The notes under the pieces: generated by a model
Database searches by the model: none
Seen by the model: the letters and a program-made list of their open reading frames with translations, nothing else
What the model was told of the DNA's origin: nothing
Shown: one piece after another, positions 33,703 through 43,275 of the stretch
How positions within the stretch are numbered: the first letter of the stretch is position 1
How the letters are laid out: every line of letters starts with the position of its first letter
Position numbers and translations under genes: made by a program
Assembly: GCA_977006965.1 (NCBI GenBank)
Contig: OZ345379.1
Span: forward strand, 1,984,001-2,048,000
Length of the DNA stretch: 64,000 nt
DNA from: Phymatolithon calcareum
Lineage: Eukaryota > Rhodophyta > Florideophyceae > Hapalidiales
Reading direction: 5' to 3'

Positions 33703-34707
33703 ATGAACTCTCTGACATTCTTGCAGACAAGTGCCTTCTTCCACAATTTGAGCTCAAAGCGTGCCCGAGTCTGCTTAGCGCGCGCCAGACCTGCCCAATT
33801 TCAAATGGCTGCAGAAACGGATACGGCGCGCAGGGTAATTCACACAGGGGAGATATTGGACAGCGAGCGCCTATCAAGTTTTGCGGACCGTACAAAAGGA
33901 GAATGGGCAGGATACGAGGGCGCATTCGACAGTTCCACAGGACTTCCGAAAACAATTCCGGACTTCTACATCCCCGAGGACTTTGTGTCTTGGAATATGT
34001 TCCCCAAGGGTTTCGAAACAAACCACTCAACCATCGTGCGCGGCACAAAACTGTATCGAAAATACTTCAGAGTGCTTCCGGCTGTGGCGTTATTTGCAGA
34101 TCACGTTGATTTGGAAACATCGTTCAAAATATCAGACTTTGACGAATTGCCCGCCTTCCATTTTTTCGCCGACGGCTCCTTCTCAGCCGGACCCACTCCG
34201 GTGTGCACGAAGCACGAAAGCATCCTCGACAAATGGCCGAGCGTCGACATCTGCATCCGCGACCCACGAAAGGCGCGAAGCTGGGCGGTACACGTGCAGT
34301 TTGAGTTTGACTTTACGAACGTTGAGATTGTCGGAGATGTCCGCGTTATCCGCGAGCAGTTCTCATGCATATATTGCGATGGCGCGGACATCGAGGGATC
34401 GTCTGGCTATGTCGAGGGGTGGGTCACAGGGCCCAAGTCCGAACTTGGAGCGCTTAAGGGGAATTGGACTATCCCTGACGATGACGAGATATCAAGGCCT
34501 AACGGCGGGGCAGTGGAAGTGCCCAAACGCCATGTTTACCTCCCGTCCGGGATTGATGTTGGCGTAGAGGAAATTGCTGATGGCGGAGTTCGTGCTTGGG
34601 TGGGGTGGCTGGTCGAGCCGGACCTGAGGGTTGTGATGTCGCGCATGTATGCGGGGAATGGAAACGTTTTGTTCTCAAAGTGCACCACAGAACGACGCAA
34701 GTCGTAA
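33703..34707 (+). CDS. Conserved-looking protein of unknown function, probably organelle-targeted
   Basis: A 334-residue protein that I do not recognise with confidence. Residues 1-35 (MNSLTFLQTSAFFHNLSSK, then Arg/Ala-rich) look like a plastid or mitochondrial targeting peptide: few acidic residues, Ser/Arg/Phe-rich. A second in-frame Met at residue 35 could start the mature form. The body is soluble and rich in aromatic residues and acidic loops: GEWAGYEGAF near 65, IPDFYIPEDFVSW near 85, a beta-rich half with FEFDFTNVEIVGDVRVIREQF near 190-215, and W-containing strands to the end. The alternating hydrophobic pattern suggests a beta-barrel or lipocalin-like fold, which is inference. Codon use and GC match the neighbouring genes. 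Confidence 0.75.
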   Translation: MNSLTFLQTSAFFHNLSSKRARVCLARARPAQFQMAAETDTARRVIHTGEILDSERLSSFADRTKGEWAGYEGAFDSSTGLPKTIPDFYIPEDFVSWNMFPKGFETNHSTIVRGTKLYRKYFRVLPAVALFADHVDLETSFKISDFDELPAFHFFADGSFSAGPTPVCTKHESILDKWPSVDICIRDPRKARSWAVHVQFEFDFTNVEIVGDVRVIREQFSCIYCDGADIEGSSGYVEGWVTGPKSELGALKGNWTIPDDDEISRPNGGAVEVPKRHVYLPSGIDVGVEEIADGGVRAWVGWLVEPDLRVVMSRMYAGNGNVLFSKCTTERRKS

Positions 34708-34831
34708 TTAGAAACCCCTTTAAAAAAAAGGTCACGCATTCACTTTTGAATGCTATTGCCCTAGTCAAAACCTACTGTCTCCCAACAGTCCTACATCCTT
34801 CACAGCAGCGCGACGCGCTCAAACACAGTCG

Positions 34832-35491
34832 TTACGACATCCCATCATACGGAAGCTGTGACGGCGGTTCCCCACTCCCCATATGCGACTGCGCGACATC
34901 CAGCGTGGCAATCACGAGCCGCGTCGACTGATTAAGAATCGCGCTCTCCAGCGTTGTGCGCGGGCGATCACTCTCCGTTCGCCGTAGTGCCTGCTCCAGT
35001 TGTATACGTCTTAAATCGTAGCCGGCGCGCACGGCGGCGATAACATCTCTGACAAACTCGTCAAACTTGTCGGGTACGGACAGGGCGTCGCCGGCGCCTG
35101 GGAAGCCGGAGAGACGCAGCGTCTTGTATACAAGGGATAACCACACGTCGCGCAATTCGGCCTCGTCGGCCATTAACACTCGCGCACTCTTCGAGAGACT
35201 CAGCTCTACGCGCAGGGCGGACAGAGTGTAGCCGACGCGGTAGGCGTATAGCGCGCTCCGACAGAAGTCCCGCACGGCCTCGGCGTATGGGGTCTCGCCG
35301 GGCGCGCAGGCGGCTACGAAGGTGCGCGCGATACGGGACGCGACGGACTCGCCGCTGGGGTGCGCGGCTGCCATTTGCGCGCGGGGACGCGGGCGGACGC
35401 AGGGATGTCGCGTCCGCCATGCACGGGAAACGCGCGGGGGTGGGAGGGGTGGGCGCGCGCAAGGCGGGGCGGCGAAGGATGGTGGATGCAT
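34832..35491 (-). CDS. Helical protein of unknown function with N-terminal targeting-like extension
   Basis: A 219-residue protein from the ATG at 35491. The frame stays open upstream with further Met codons at 35545, 35551 and beyond, but that part is unlike protein. Residues 1-40 are Pro/Arg/Ala-rich without acidic residues, like a plastid transit peptide. The rest is strongly helical: SVASRIARTFVAACA, an EAVRDFCRSALYAYRVGYTLSALRVELSL segment, LRDVWLSLVYKTL, then AIRAGYDLRRIQLEQAL-like and a C-terminal helix. The two 'helix - R-x-(G)-Y - L - LE' segments look like an internal repeat. I do not recognise the family. It is convergent with the 334-residue gene, 124 bp apart. Confidence 0.65.
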   Translation of the reverse strand: MHPPSFAAPPCARPPLPPPRVSRAWRTRHPCVRPRPRAQMAAAHPSGESVASRIARTFVAACAPGETPYAEAVRDFCRSALYAYRVGYTLSALRVELSLSKSARVLMADEAELRDVWLSLVYKTLRLSGFPGAGDALSVPDKFDEFVRDVIAAVRAGYDLRRIQLEQALRRTESDRPRTTLESAILNQSTRLVIATLDVAQSHMGSGEPPSQLPYDGMS

Positions 35492-35968
35492 TTTCGTGAG
35501 GGAATTTTGGGATCGCGGGCGGTGCTGAGGTTGAGCTGCATGCATGCTCATCAGGATGTGGAAGAAGTGGAGATCAAGATGTAATTGGATGGAGTACTGT
35601 AATGAGGTTATGATGAACAATTGCGAAAGGGAGTTTGTAATTCGAATCTCAGAGCAATCACAGCACTGAACGTCGTAGGAAGGGAAGAAGACGTGTTTGT
35701 TCTCCGGCAAGATGGCCACTTGATTCACACAAAGTGGACGTTTTTTATGGTACATATTCGACGGTCTGGCCACGCTGACTGACCTACCAGCATGCAATAG
35801 TTATACCATTATGACAGATGCCGCACACATTGGGTCACTCTGTCCTGACTAACGGCTTAAATGGCCTGCTATCGCTCCCAGCGCGGATCTGATATACCCC
35901 TGCAAGTGATGCAAGCTGTCTGTTGAATACCCCGTTTTTAAGGATTCTTAACATATTCTTGCGTCGAG
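35492..35968. promoter_or_regulatory. Divergent spacer upstream of the MOSC gene
   Basis: A 477-bp region between two divergent genes. It holds no recognisable gene or repeat. The first 300 bases are the upstream open extension of the helical protein frame. Confidence 0.35.
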
Positions 35969-36562
35969 ATGGCGCGAAGCAAAGACGTGTCAGTTATTGA
36001 GCAGGTCGTCACCCCGTTGTCGTTCGACGAGCTCTCCAAGGCGCTGTTTGGACCCGACGTGCAGCGCGGCCCCAAGGTAGTGGGACGCGTTGAATTGATC
36101 GTGCTGCGCCCGGAGGTGAACAAACGCGAGGTTGTGGCGGAGGCCGTCGTGGACGTCGAACATGGCATCCATGGGTCGGGATGGGTGAAGCGGGAGGAAC
36201 GCGGGCTTGTGGACCAGATTTGTGTCATGTCTACCTCGTCTATTCGAGCTATTGCGGGAGATGACAAGAAAAAGTGGGCGCCGGCGGGCGATAACCTGTT
36301 TGTGGACATGGACTTGTCCAAGAAGAATTTACCTATTGGCACCAAGGTGCGGTTCGGTACGGTGGAGGCGGTGGTCACGCCGAAGGCACATAATGGTTGC
36401 GGGAAGTTCAGCAAACGGTATGGCCTCAACGCGCTGAAGATTGTGAACTGTCCTAAGGGGAAGGAGCAGCGCTTGCGCGGCATCTACTTCTCTGTTGTGA
36501 AACCCGGGGTTGTGAAGGAAGGGGACGAGATTGTGAAAGTCGAAGTCGATGAGACAAATTGA
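35969..36562 (+). CDS. MOSC-domain protein
   Basis: A 197-residue protein consisting of a single MOSC domain (molybdenum cofactor sulfurase C-terminal type). The signature lies at residues about 118-150: TPKAHNGCGKFSKRYG, with the conserved cysteine thought to carry or position sulfur at the molybdenum cofactor, then the beta-strand LRGIYFSVVKPGVVKEGDEI. The HGIHGSGW-(K) segment near residue 65 and VRFGTVEA near 108 fit the MOSC barrel. Stand-alone MOSC proteins of this size are common in bacteria and algae, and their substrates are poorly known. No transit peptide is visible. A diverged fragment of this gene occurs at 43271-43395, joined to a FIGNL1 fragment. Confidence 0.88.
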   Translation: MARSKDVSVIEQVVTPLSFDELSKALFGPDVQRGPKVVGRVELIVLRPEVNKREVVAEAVVDVEHGIHGSGWVKREERGLVDQICVMSTSSIRAIAGDDKKKWAPAGDNLFVDMDLSKKNLPIGTKVRFGTVEAVVTPKAHNGCGKFSKRYGLNALKIVNCPKGKEQRLRGIYFSVVKPGVVKEGDEIVKVEVDETN

Positions 36563-37146
36563 ATACTTGAAGATCGACTTCTGAGGATGTCGATGTATTT
36601 CCAAGGAATCATTCGTGTGTATCTATCTGAAGCCAAGAGAAATGACTGCATACGCTTTGTTTGTTTGATCAAGTCTAGTTAGCTCTTTGTTTAGGAATGC
36701 ACCGCAACGAAAATTCTCTTGCATTTTTGACAACGCTTGACATAAATCTACTCCATTGAGCGGAATTCATCCGCCATAGATTGGTGTCCGTGTTCTTCTT
36801 CCCGGTATTGCTACGAGAACATCTGGTCAGTCAGTCGCGATGCTTTCTGGAGCACATCGTGGATACGCAGAAGGCTTGTTCGCTCAATGTATTTGTCGCG
36901 GCGACCTGCATTCCGAGCCTCGACACTGATGCTCCTGGCTTAGTCAATGGTGGAGCATTGGCCACCGCCTTGGGAGAGTGCACGACCAAACTCACCGACC
37001 TGGGAGTATCACTGATACAGTCCTGCGAGCAGCAGGATCATACCTGCTGCACACACAATAATCCACACCTAACTTTAAACGAAAGCCAACTATTCCGATA
37101 CAATAGTCGGCCCGCCGATCCTTCTCTGTGAACTCCACGCGCCGCA
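36563..37146. other. Intergenic region upstream of FIGNL1
   Basis: A 584-bp spacer between two genes on the plus strand. A 116-codon frame at 36781-37131 is not recognisable. The segment should hold the 3' end of the MOSC gene and the FIGNL1 promoter. Confidence 0.4.
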
Positions 37147-39093
37147 ATGCCGACATCCATTAGCGCTGCCAAGGACGTAGACGACGCACTCCTGCAAAAA
37201 TTCCAATCGCTTTTCAAGGAGGGCACGAGCACCCCAGAACTGCACGAGCTTCTTCACCTTTTTGGCGAGACTCCTTCGTCTCTTGGCTTTTCGCTCCCCG
37301 ACGAGAACACCTCTCAACTTCACATTCAACAGCGGTGCACTGACACGCTCGAAGCATTGTTTGCACCATTCGCGCCTCCTCCATCACATCCGCCATCTTT
37401 TCCAGCGCCCTCTGCAATCGGGTCCTCTCCGACATCAACATTGCTTCCTGTACCACGACTTGCGCCTGAAGTTGCGCGTGCCATTCTCCGCACCGCCCCT
37501 GAATCACCGCCACGACCTTCGTACAATGCATCCACGAAACGTCCGCTGTCTGCCGATCCGCTACCGCATCCCCCGCACATGCCCGACGTGCCTGCACATC
37601 CTGCATTCGCGCAGCATAGAGCCCGCAGCGCCATTGCATCCGAAGACCGAACCTCCCATCCCGCGTTCGCGCCGCAATTCGTGTCGCAATTGCAACGCAA
37701 TACGCCAGCACCGAATCCGCATCGCGCATCGAATGGATACGGTGTACCGCAGCGGGAAAGTACACCAAACCAGTTGCAGCGCCCGCAACAGCCCCTTCAA
37801 CCGCTCAGACGTCCAATGCAGCAACCACGACAGATGCAACAGTCGCATCCGAATGCTCCCGATAATCGGCCTGCCCCGCAACCCGGTCCCTTCCGCACTG
37901 CCCATTCGAAGCTACTGCAGGATCGACGGCGCGCGGGCAATCGCAGCGGTGGAGGCGGTATGGAGTCCGGAGCAAGGTCTCGAAATGGGCGTGCACGTGG
38001 CGACGCAGACGGGCCGACAGATCTGGTGCCGGAGGGAAGTTTGCGAGCGATGGGACGCGCGGTATTGGGACCTGCAAAACGGCCGCGATTCAGCGCGCCG
38101 CGATCGAACGCCGCAGCGCAGCAATCGCAGGCAGCGAAGAAGGATGGCACAACGCGAGACGATTTGCCCGAGATCCCAAACGTCGAGCCGCGGCTGGTGG
38201 AGATGATCATGAATGAAATGCTTGATACATCGCCAGGAGTGGACTGGGATGACATTGCCGGGTTGCATTTTGCAAAGCGATGCGTGATGGAGGCCATTGT
38301 GTGGCCGATGAAACGACCGGACATTTTCACAGGGCTGCGAGGACCGCCGAAGGGGTTGCTGTTGTTCGGACCGCCGGGGACGGGCAAAACATTGATTGGG
38401 CGTGCCATTGCTAGCAAATCGGGAGCCAAGTTTTTTAACATCTCTGCTTCTAGCTTAATGTCGAAGTGGGTTGGGGAAGGAGAGAAGATGGTGCGTGCCT
38501 TGTTTGCAGTTGCGCGAGTGTTTCAACCGAGTGTTGTTTTCATTGACGAGATTGACAGTCTACTCACACAACGAACAGACTCAGATCAAGAGTCGTCGCG
38601 AAGAGTGAAGACAGAGTTTTTAGTGCAGATGGACGGGGCGGGAACTTCGCGAGAGGACCGAGTTCTTGTGGTGGGTGCGACGAATCGTCCACAGGAACTT
38701 GACGAGGCTGCACGAAGAAGACTTGTGAAGCGACTTTATATTCCACTTCCGGACGATGAGGCGCGCAAATCGATGGTGAAAAGATTGCTTGAAAAGCAGT
38801 CGAATTGTTGTACAGAGCAGGATTTCGAGGCCATTGTGAATGTGAGTAAGGGATATTCTGGATCGGATATGTATGCTCTGTGTGCAGAGGCGGCTCTTGG
38901 ACCTGTGCGGGACCTTGGTGAGGCTATTGGGAGCATTGATGCTAATAGCGTGCGGCCGATAAATAAGGGGGACTTCGTGGTGGCGGGGAGAATGGTGCGC
39001 GCATCTGTGTCAAATAGGGATTTGGATGGATATGTGTCGTGGAATGAATCGTTTGGATCTTTTCCTATGACTGATCCTAAGGGAGCGACTTGA
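37147..39093 (+). CDS. FIGNL1: Fidgetin-like protein 1 (FIGNL1) AAA+ ATPase
   Basis: A 648-residue protein. Residues 1-330 are Pro/Gln/Ser/Arg-rich and disordered. The AAA+ core spans about 345-640: a [13 protein letters not shown] segment typical of the FIGNL1/spastin/katanin group, Walker A GPPGTGKT (408-415), pore loop [18 protein letters not shown], Walker B VVFIDEID with catalytic E468, and a sensor/arginine-finger block [22 protein letters not shown]. The C-terminal Vps4-type helix and NWNESFG-like end follow (SWNESFGSF). FIGNL1 limits RAD51/DMC1 filaments and class II meiotic crossovers. The core is nearly residue-for-residue like animal and plant FIGNL1. There are no introns. It is the parent of the partial copy at 43.4-44.45 kb. 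Confidence 0.93.
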   Translation: MPTSISAAKDVDDALLQKFQSLFKEGTSTPELHELLHLFGETPSSLGFSLPDENTSQLHIQQRCTDTLEALFAPFAPPPSHPPSFPAPSAIGSSPTSTLLPVPRLAPEVARAILRTAPESPPRPSYNASTKRPLSADPLPHPPHMPDVPAHPAFAQHRARSAIASEDRTSHPAFAPQFVSQLQRNTPAPNPHRASNGYGVPQRESTPNQLQRPQQPLQPLRRPMQQPRQMQQSHPNAPDNRPAPQPGPFRTAHSKLLQDRRRAGNRSGGGGMESGARSRNGRARGDADGPTDLVPEGSLRAMGRAVLGPAKRPRFSAPRSNAAAQQSQAAKKDGTTRDDLPEIPNVEPRLVEMIMNEMLDTSPGVDWDDIAGLHFAKRCVMEAIVWPMKRPDIFTGLRGPPKGLLLFGPPGTGKTLIGRAIASKSGAKFFNISASSLMSKWVGEGEKMVRALFAVARVFQPSVVFIDEIDSLLTQRTDSDQESSRRVKTEFLVQMDGAGTSREDRVLVVGATNRPQELDEAARRRLVKRLYIPLPDDEARKSMVKRLLEKQSNCCTEQDFEAIVNVSKGYSGSDMYALCAEAALGPVRDLGEAIGSIDANSVRPINKGDFVVAGRMVRASVSNRDLDGYVSWNESFGSFPMTDPKGAT

Positions 39094-39132
39094 AAAGGAT
39101 TTTGTAGGGTTTTGAACTTGGTCTTTCACGGC

Positions 39133-39553
39133 TATTCCGCAGAAGTAAAACTGCAATTTGTCACCTCTGCATTTTTGTTGTTTTCCTCTTTTCTTAGAGT
39201 CAACTTGTCCGATTTCGTAGGAGCCTCTGGATCACAGTGTGGATCTGTCTTGTTCTTTCTTTGTTGCAGAGGGCGGTAATATATTATTGCCTGAACTTGC
39301 CCTCGAGCAACTTCTCCTTCTTCAAAAAATGGAGTATCCCTATGCGTTTCTCCCTGCATACATCTTCTCCCGATTTACCACGTACTCCTACTATAAATTG
39401 GTGTGGAGAGACAAGCAGACCAGAAGAGCGAAGGATGAGGTGCTCCATTGTTTCGTTGACCCCATACGGGCACATGTTGCACATTGGGTAGTAGAGTGTT
39501 GATTTATCCTTATAGTATCCATAGTGAATGCATGCAGCAATCGGATAACAATA
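39133..39553 (-). mobile_element. LINE 3'-terminal repeat, copy A
   Basis: About 420 bp closely similar to 41979-42400 in the same orientation. On the minus strand it encodes the end of a non-LTR retrotransposon ORF: residues of the form C-N-M-C-x5-NETMEHLIL-R are the CxxC...H knuckle often seen after LINE reverse transcriptases. The copy begins only 40 bp after the FIGNL1 stop codon, so it may supply that gene's 3' UTR. Confidence 0.65.
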
Positions 39554-40957
39554 TTTGATGAGCTGGTTGATTATCATCTCCGCGTACCTGACGGAGATTT
39601 GTAGATTTTTCGGGAGTGTCGGGATGATCACTAGTTTTCTTCTACAAGGCGGTTTGATGAATTAGACGACGGCTTGGGGATGGTTGAAGATTAGGGTAGG
39701 AGACGAATTGAGCAGACAGTAAACAAGAGGCTGAAAAGGAGGAACGCGGCGTGATTGTTGGAGCATTACGGTACTGCAGCTGGATGATACACCATGAAAT
39801 ACAAGACATCCGCAGCTGTAGGAGGCGGAAGCGGTCAAGACAGCCTCATTCTGAATTTACCGTATCCATCGCGCTGTTTTCTTGTTTTCCTCCAACCGTT
39901 TCAGTACGTTACTTATGTTCGATTACCGCTTCGTTCTCAACTTCGATTTCGTTCTATAAGAGTGTCAAAATGATCCTCCATTCTCCAAATATACTATGCC
40001 CGCGCGTCATCACGTACCTTGCACGCCTTCCTCTTCCGTAGACGGAACAAGCAATCGTCTCCTTAGCGCATTATTTTACATCAACCTTTCCTCCCAGCAC
40101 CATATACCTCGGCAATATAGCGCGAGCAAATCTCGTACTGATCTTATCCATAGACCGCACATACCAGGGTTCGCGAGAGAATCGGATCTCCTAAAAGTCC
40201 TCTTTGAGCCAAATCGCACAGTAAAAACAGACCGACTACTCCATAAAATTGTATTTGTGAGTCTTTTCAACGCAAACTATTGCAACACAATGAGGACCGC
40301 GTTTTCACTAGCTTCATAGTCCGTGCACCGAATGACTGAATTAAGCACATGGAACGATTTCTCCACATGCGACATGAACAACTTCCGGTGGAAGAAAGTT
40401 GCACATGACTACGCATGGTAAGGATGATGAGCCATGAAACAGAAGGCATCGAAAGTGGTAGGAGACCGAAGAGGTCAGGTCCAGTACAAGAACAGGGGAT
40501 TGACTCCAGGTTGAGGAAGAATTTAAAGGATTGCTGGAAGCCAAACGTAATCTAATCAAAACATTATAGGGCCGAGAGCGCCTAATCCTGGGATCACGGG
40601 GGAACCGGAATTTATATCTGTGGCACGAATGATGGCGGGTGAAAAGATTCCGCAATTCAGAGCAGGCAGTTCTCGCTGTGGAGCGGAGGTGTGGGAAAGA
40701 GGAAACGCAATTTGGAGAGTTCTCCTTGCGAGGAAGGGAAAAGTGTTCAATTCAAGACACCCGATGAACATGAACGGCTGGCTGGCTGGCTGCCACTGGG
40801 TTGCAGCTCGTGATGTGCCTAGGAGGCACCTTGTGCTAGCAGATCGTAAAGGTCTTTGAATTTACGAAAGTTCGAAATTCCGGTTGCGCAATTTCCATGC
40901 CGTCGTCAGTCGAAGAGCTCGCATGTTTGTGGCGAGTGTGCGCTTCCAAATTTTGCC
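39554..40957. other. Gene-free tract upstream of the secreted-protein gene
   Basis: No gene is recognised. A segment at 39780-39845 (with a GATGATnnnCCATGAAA core) resembles 40418-40478, so this is probably a decayed repeat present twice. The rest is featureless. Confidence 0.4.
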
Positions 40958-40964
40958 TATATAA
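40958..40964 (+). promoter_or_regulatory. TATA box of the secreted-protein gene
   Basis: TATATAA followed by AGATCAG lies 137 bp before the ATG at 41101. It predicts transcription from about 40990 and a 5' UTR near 110 nt, and excludes the in-frame codons further upstream as starts. Confidence 0.6.
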
Positions 40965-41100
40965 GATCAGAACAGGACCACAGAGAAGGCAGAGAAGCAA
41001 AACGAGAGAAGCCGAATCATCTGAACAAGCTAAGACAAGCGCAAACTCCTTTTCAGTCCACGCCCAATTCCGACCCACGCCACAATCTACTGCTTTCAAA

Positions 41101-41859
41101 ATGTTCAGCCCTACCGTTCTCAAAGTCGTGATGGTCACTGTCCTGTTTGCAGCAGTTGCGAACACGGCAAAAGTCATTCCCGCTCTCCAGAGACCGTTTG
41201 TGTCCAATTTCAAGCATGTGAACGGAGGTCATCGCGGTTCATTTGCTTCCAGGAGCACACATTCCCGCTTTCCACGTTCCAAACATTCAGTCTTCCCTGT
41301 CAACAAAGGGCAGTTTGTTTTTGAGCCGAAACCGGGAAGCAAAGGTGTGCCTCGCTTCAATCCCCACAACATCTTGTCGAATGAGTCTCCAGGAAGCGAG
41401 TCGGGACGTCACTTCAGGAGCGACAAGGTTACTTTCAAACGAACAATCGCAGCGGATAAAGGATGTCACGGGTATTTTTGCAAGCCCACACCTGCACCAG
41501 TTTTGGAAGCAACGCCGAGCGCCGACGAGCCGTCTCCTAGCCCGGAGGAGCCGTCGCCTAGTCCTGAATCGGAGGCGAATGATTGCAAGGTTGATCTTGT
41601 TCCAGTGACTCCTTATCTCTATTCAGCATCCTGTATATGTGGAAGCCAAACGGTGCAAGATGTCGAGTATATTTTTCGTCCATCTGAAACTGATAAGAGT
41701 ACTTTTGAGGGTTATATCCAAGACACCACAGTTTCTGCTGCATGTAGAACGCGGTTCGAGGACCGTACCAGCACATCGTTCTCCGATATTATTGACCAAA
41801 TTTTGAGAAGTAACTGCCCTGCTATTATAGTAACTGTTGGACCGTGCGCCTTGAAGTAG
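41101..41859 (+). CDS. Secreted basic protein with Pro/Ser/Glu linker and Cys-rich C-terminal domain
   Basis: A 252-residue protein. Residues 1-22 are a signal peptide (VVMVTVLFAAVANTA), with cleavage plausible after Ala. Residues 25-120 are basic and Phe/His/Arg-rich, with two FxPx-like short motifs and a dibasic RFPRSKHS. A Cys-x4-Cys follows (GCHGYFCKP), then a linker of repeated EPSPSPE units (about 140-160). The C-terminal domain (about 163-252) has six cysteines and ends VTVGPCALK. I do not recognise the family. The layout (signal peptide, basic part, proline-rich linker, cysteine domain) suits a cell-wall or extracellular-matrix protein; that is inference. It is the only gene with clear hallmarks of expression within the repeat-rich 39-48 kb block. 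Confidence 0.78.
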   Translation: MFSPTVLKVVMVTVLFAAVANTAKVIPALQRPFVSNFKHVNGGHRGSFASRSTHSRFPRSKHSVFPVNKGQFVFEPKPGSKGVPRFNPHNILSNESPGSESGRHFRSDKVTFKRTIAADKGCHGYFCKPTPAPVLEATPSADEPSPSPEEPSPSPESEANDCKVDLVPVTPYLYSASCICGSQTVQDVEYIFRPSETDKSTFEGYIQDTTVSAACRTRFEDRTSTSFSDIIDQILRSNCPAIIVTVGPCALK

Positions 41860-41978
41860 TTCTTGTTCCCTGTAGTTCAGCATTACGAACGTTAAGCTTC
41901 CACACAGTTAAGAAGAGAAAGTCTGTTTGTTAAAAAGAAGCAATATTATACTGCGAAGCACCTTGACTACCGCTACAG

Positions 41979-42400
41979 TATTCCGCTGAAGTAAAGCTGC
42001 AATTTGTCACCTCTGCATTTTTTGCTGTTTTCCTCTTTTGTTGAAGACCACTTGTCCGATTGCGTAGGAGCCTCTGGATAACAGTGTGGATCTGTCTTGT
42101 TCTTTCTTTGTTGCAGAGGACGGTAATATATTATTGCCTGAACTTGCCTTCGAGCAACTTCTCCTTCTTCAAAAAATGGAGTATCCCTATGCATTTTTCC
42201 CTGCATACATCTTCTCCCGATTTACCACGTACTCCTACTATAAATTGGTGTGGAGAGACAAGCAGACTGGAAGAGCGAAGGATGAGGAGCTCCATTGTTT
42301 CCTTGACCCCATACGAGCAAATCTTTCACGTTGGGTAGTAGAGCGTTTGGTTTATCCTTATAGTATTCATAGTGAAAACATGCAGCAATCGGACAAGAAT
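41979..42400 (-). mobile_element. LINE 3'-terminal repeat, copy B
   Basis: A second copy of the 39133-39553 repeat, same orientation and visibly more than 90% similar by eye. It starts 119 bp after the stop codon of the secreted-protein gene. Differences include small indels that break the minus-strand frame. Confidence 0.65.
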
Positions 42401-42429
42401 ATCCTTGCCGTACTCAGATGTACAAGCAG

Positions 42430-43275
42430 TTCTGAATGTCGCATTGGATAAATCTTATTTGTGAATCTATTCAACGTGATGTTCAGCGATGCTTGTACAA
42501 TTAAGCCTCGTACATCACTGAAGAGTGATTTCTAGTTCGACGCAATGTGGCTGCATGTCGCACATCATGCTACATGCAGCAGTTGTCCATTCGGACGAAT
42601 TCCCCTACCAGTTCCGGTGCTGGTCTCTACCTTCGCAACACATCGAAGATTGAGGGCCCTCGTGTCTCGTCGGCGATTGGTCTTCCAGTTATCCTGGTTA
42701 CCAAAGTCCTTGTCAGTTCCATGTCACAACACTAGCTTCGCTGTTGTTTGGTGGCCCATCCAACTTTTTGTCCACGCGAATATCGCTTTCCGATGGTGTC
42801 CGATAAGGTTTTGTGCACCAAACCTTACATGAACCTGAATGAGAAGTTTCGTGCTCTAAAGGACGACAACAAGTGGCATACAGAATGGCTCTATTCCCTA
42901 TTCTGAACAATGGCTGGCATTATATTGCATTTCCGGAGCTGGATCTAGAATACTGAAAATTCGCGCTGTTCTAGTGTACCAGGCCAAACCCTGAAATACT
43001 TTTAGGTGACGTGCCCGACTTTGCTATACGAAAAGCTGTTAATGTGGCCATAGATTGGATATAGAGTGGAGAAAATTGACGCCTTCGAAATGCTGCTAGT
43101 ATCACAGGGGTGATGCAAAATTCAGTGGAACACAATCGTGCTGATTTGTCGCCTGTTCTTCGTCAAGACCACCCAAGCTTCAGTTTACTTACGTATCGAA
43201 CATGATAGGAGGTAAATTTTGCACACTTGACCATCGATTTTAGAGGGCAACCAGCTTCCACAGAACTGGAGCTTG
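42430..43275. repeat. Composite of opposed LINE fragments, copy 1
   Basis: The minus strand of 42545-42760 and the plus strand of 42940-43110 both carry decayed C-terminal pieces of the same RTE-like LINE. The plus-strand piece reads GDVPDFAIRKAVNVAIDW, then WRKLTPSK after a frame change, as in the copies at 46.7 and 55.3 kb. The whole segment reappears, diverged, at 44970-45735. The chimeric MOSC-FIGNL1 pseudogene begins exactly where this copy ends. Confidence 0.6.

Noticed and set aside
37214-38441. Several 90-214 codon minus-strand frames opposite FIGNL1
   Set aside because: Antisense shadows of a confirmed gene in GC-rich DNA; no domain.
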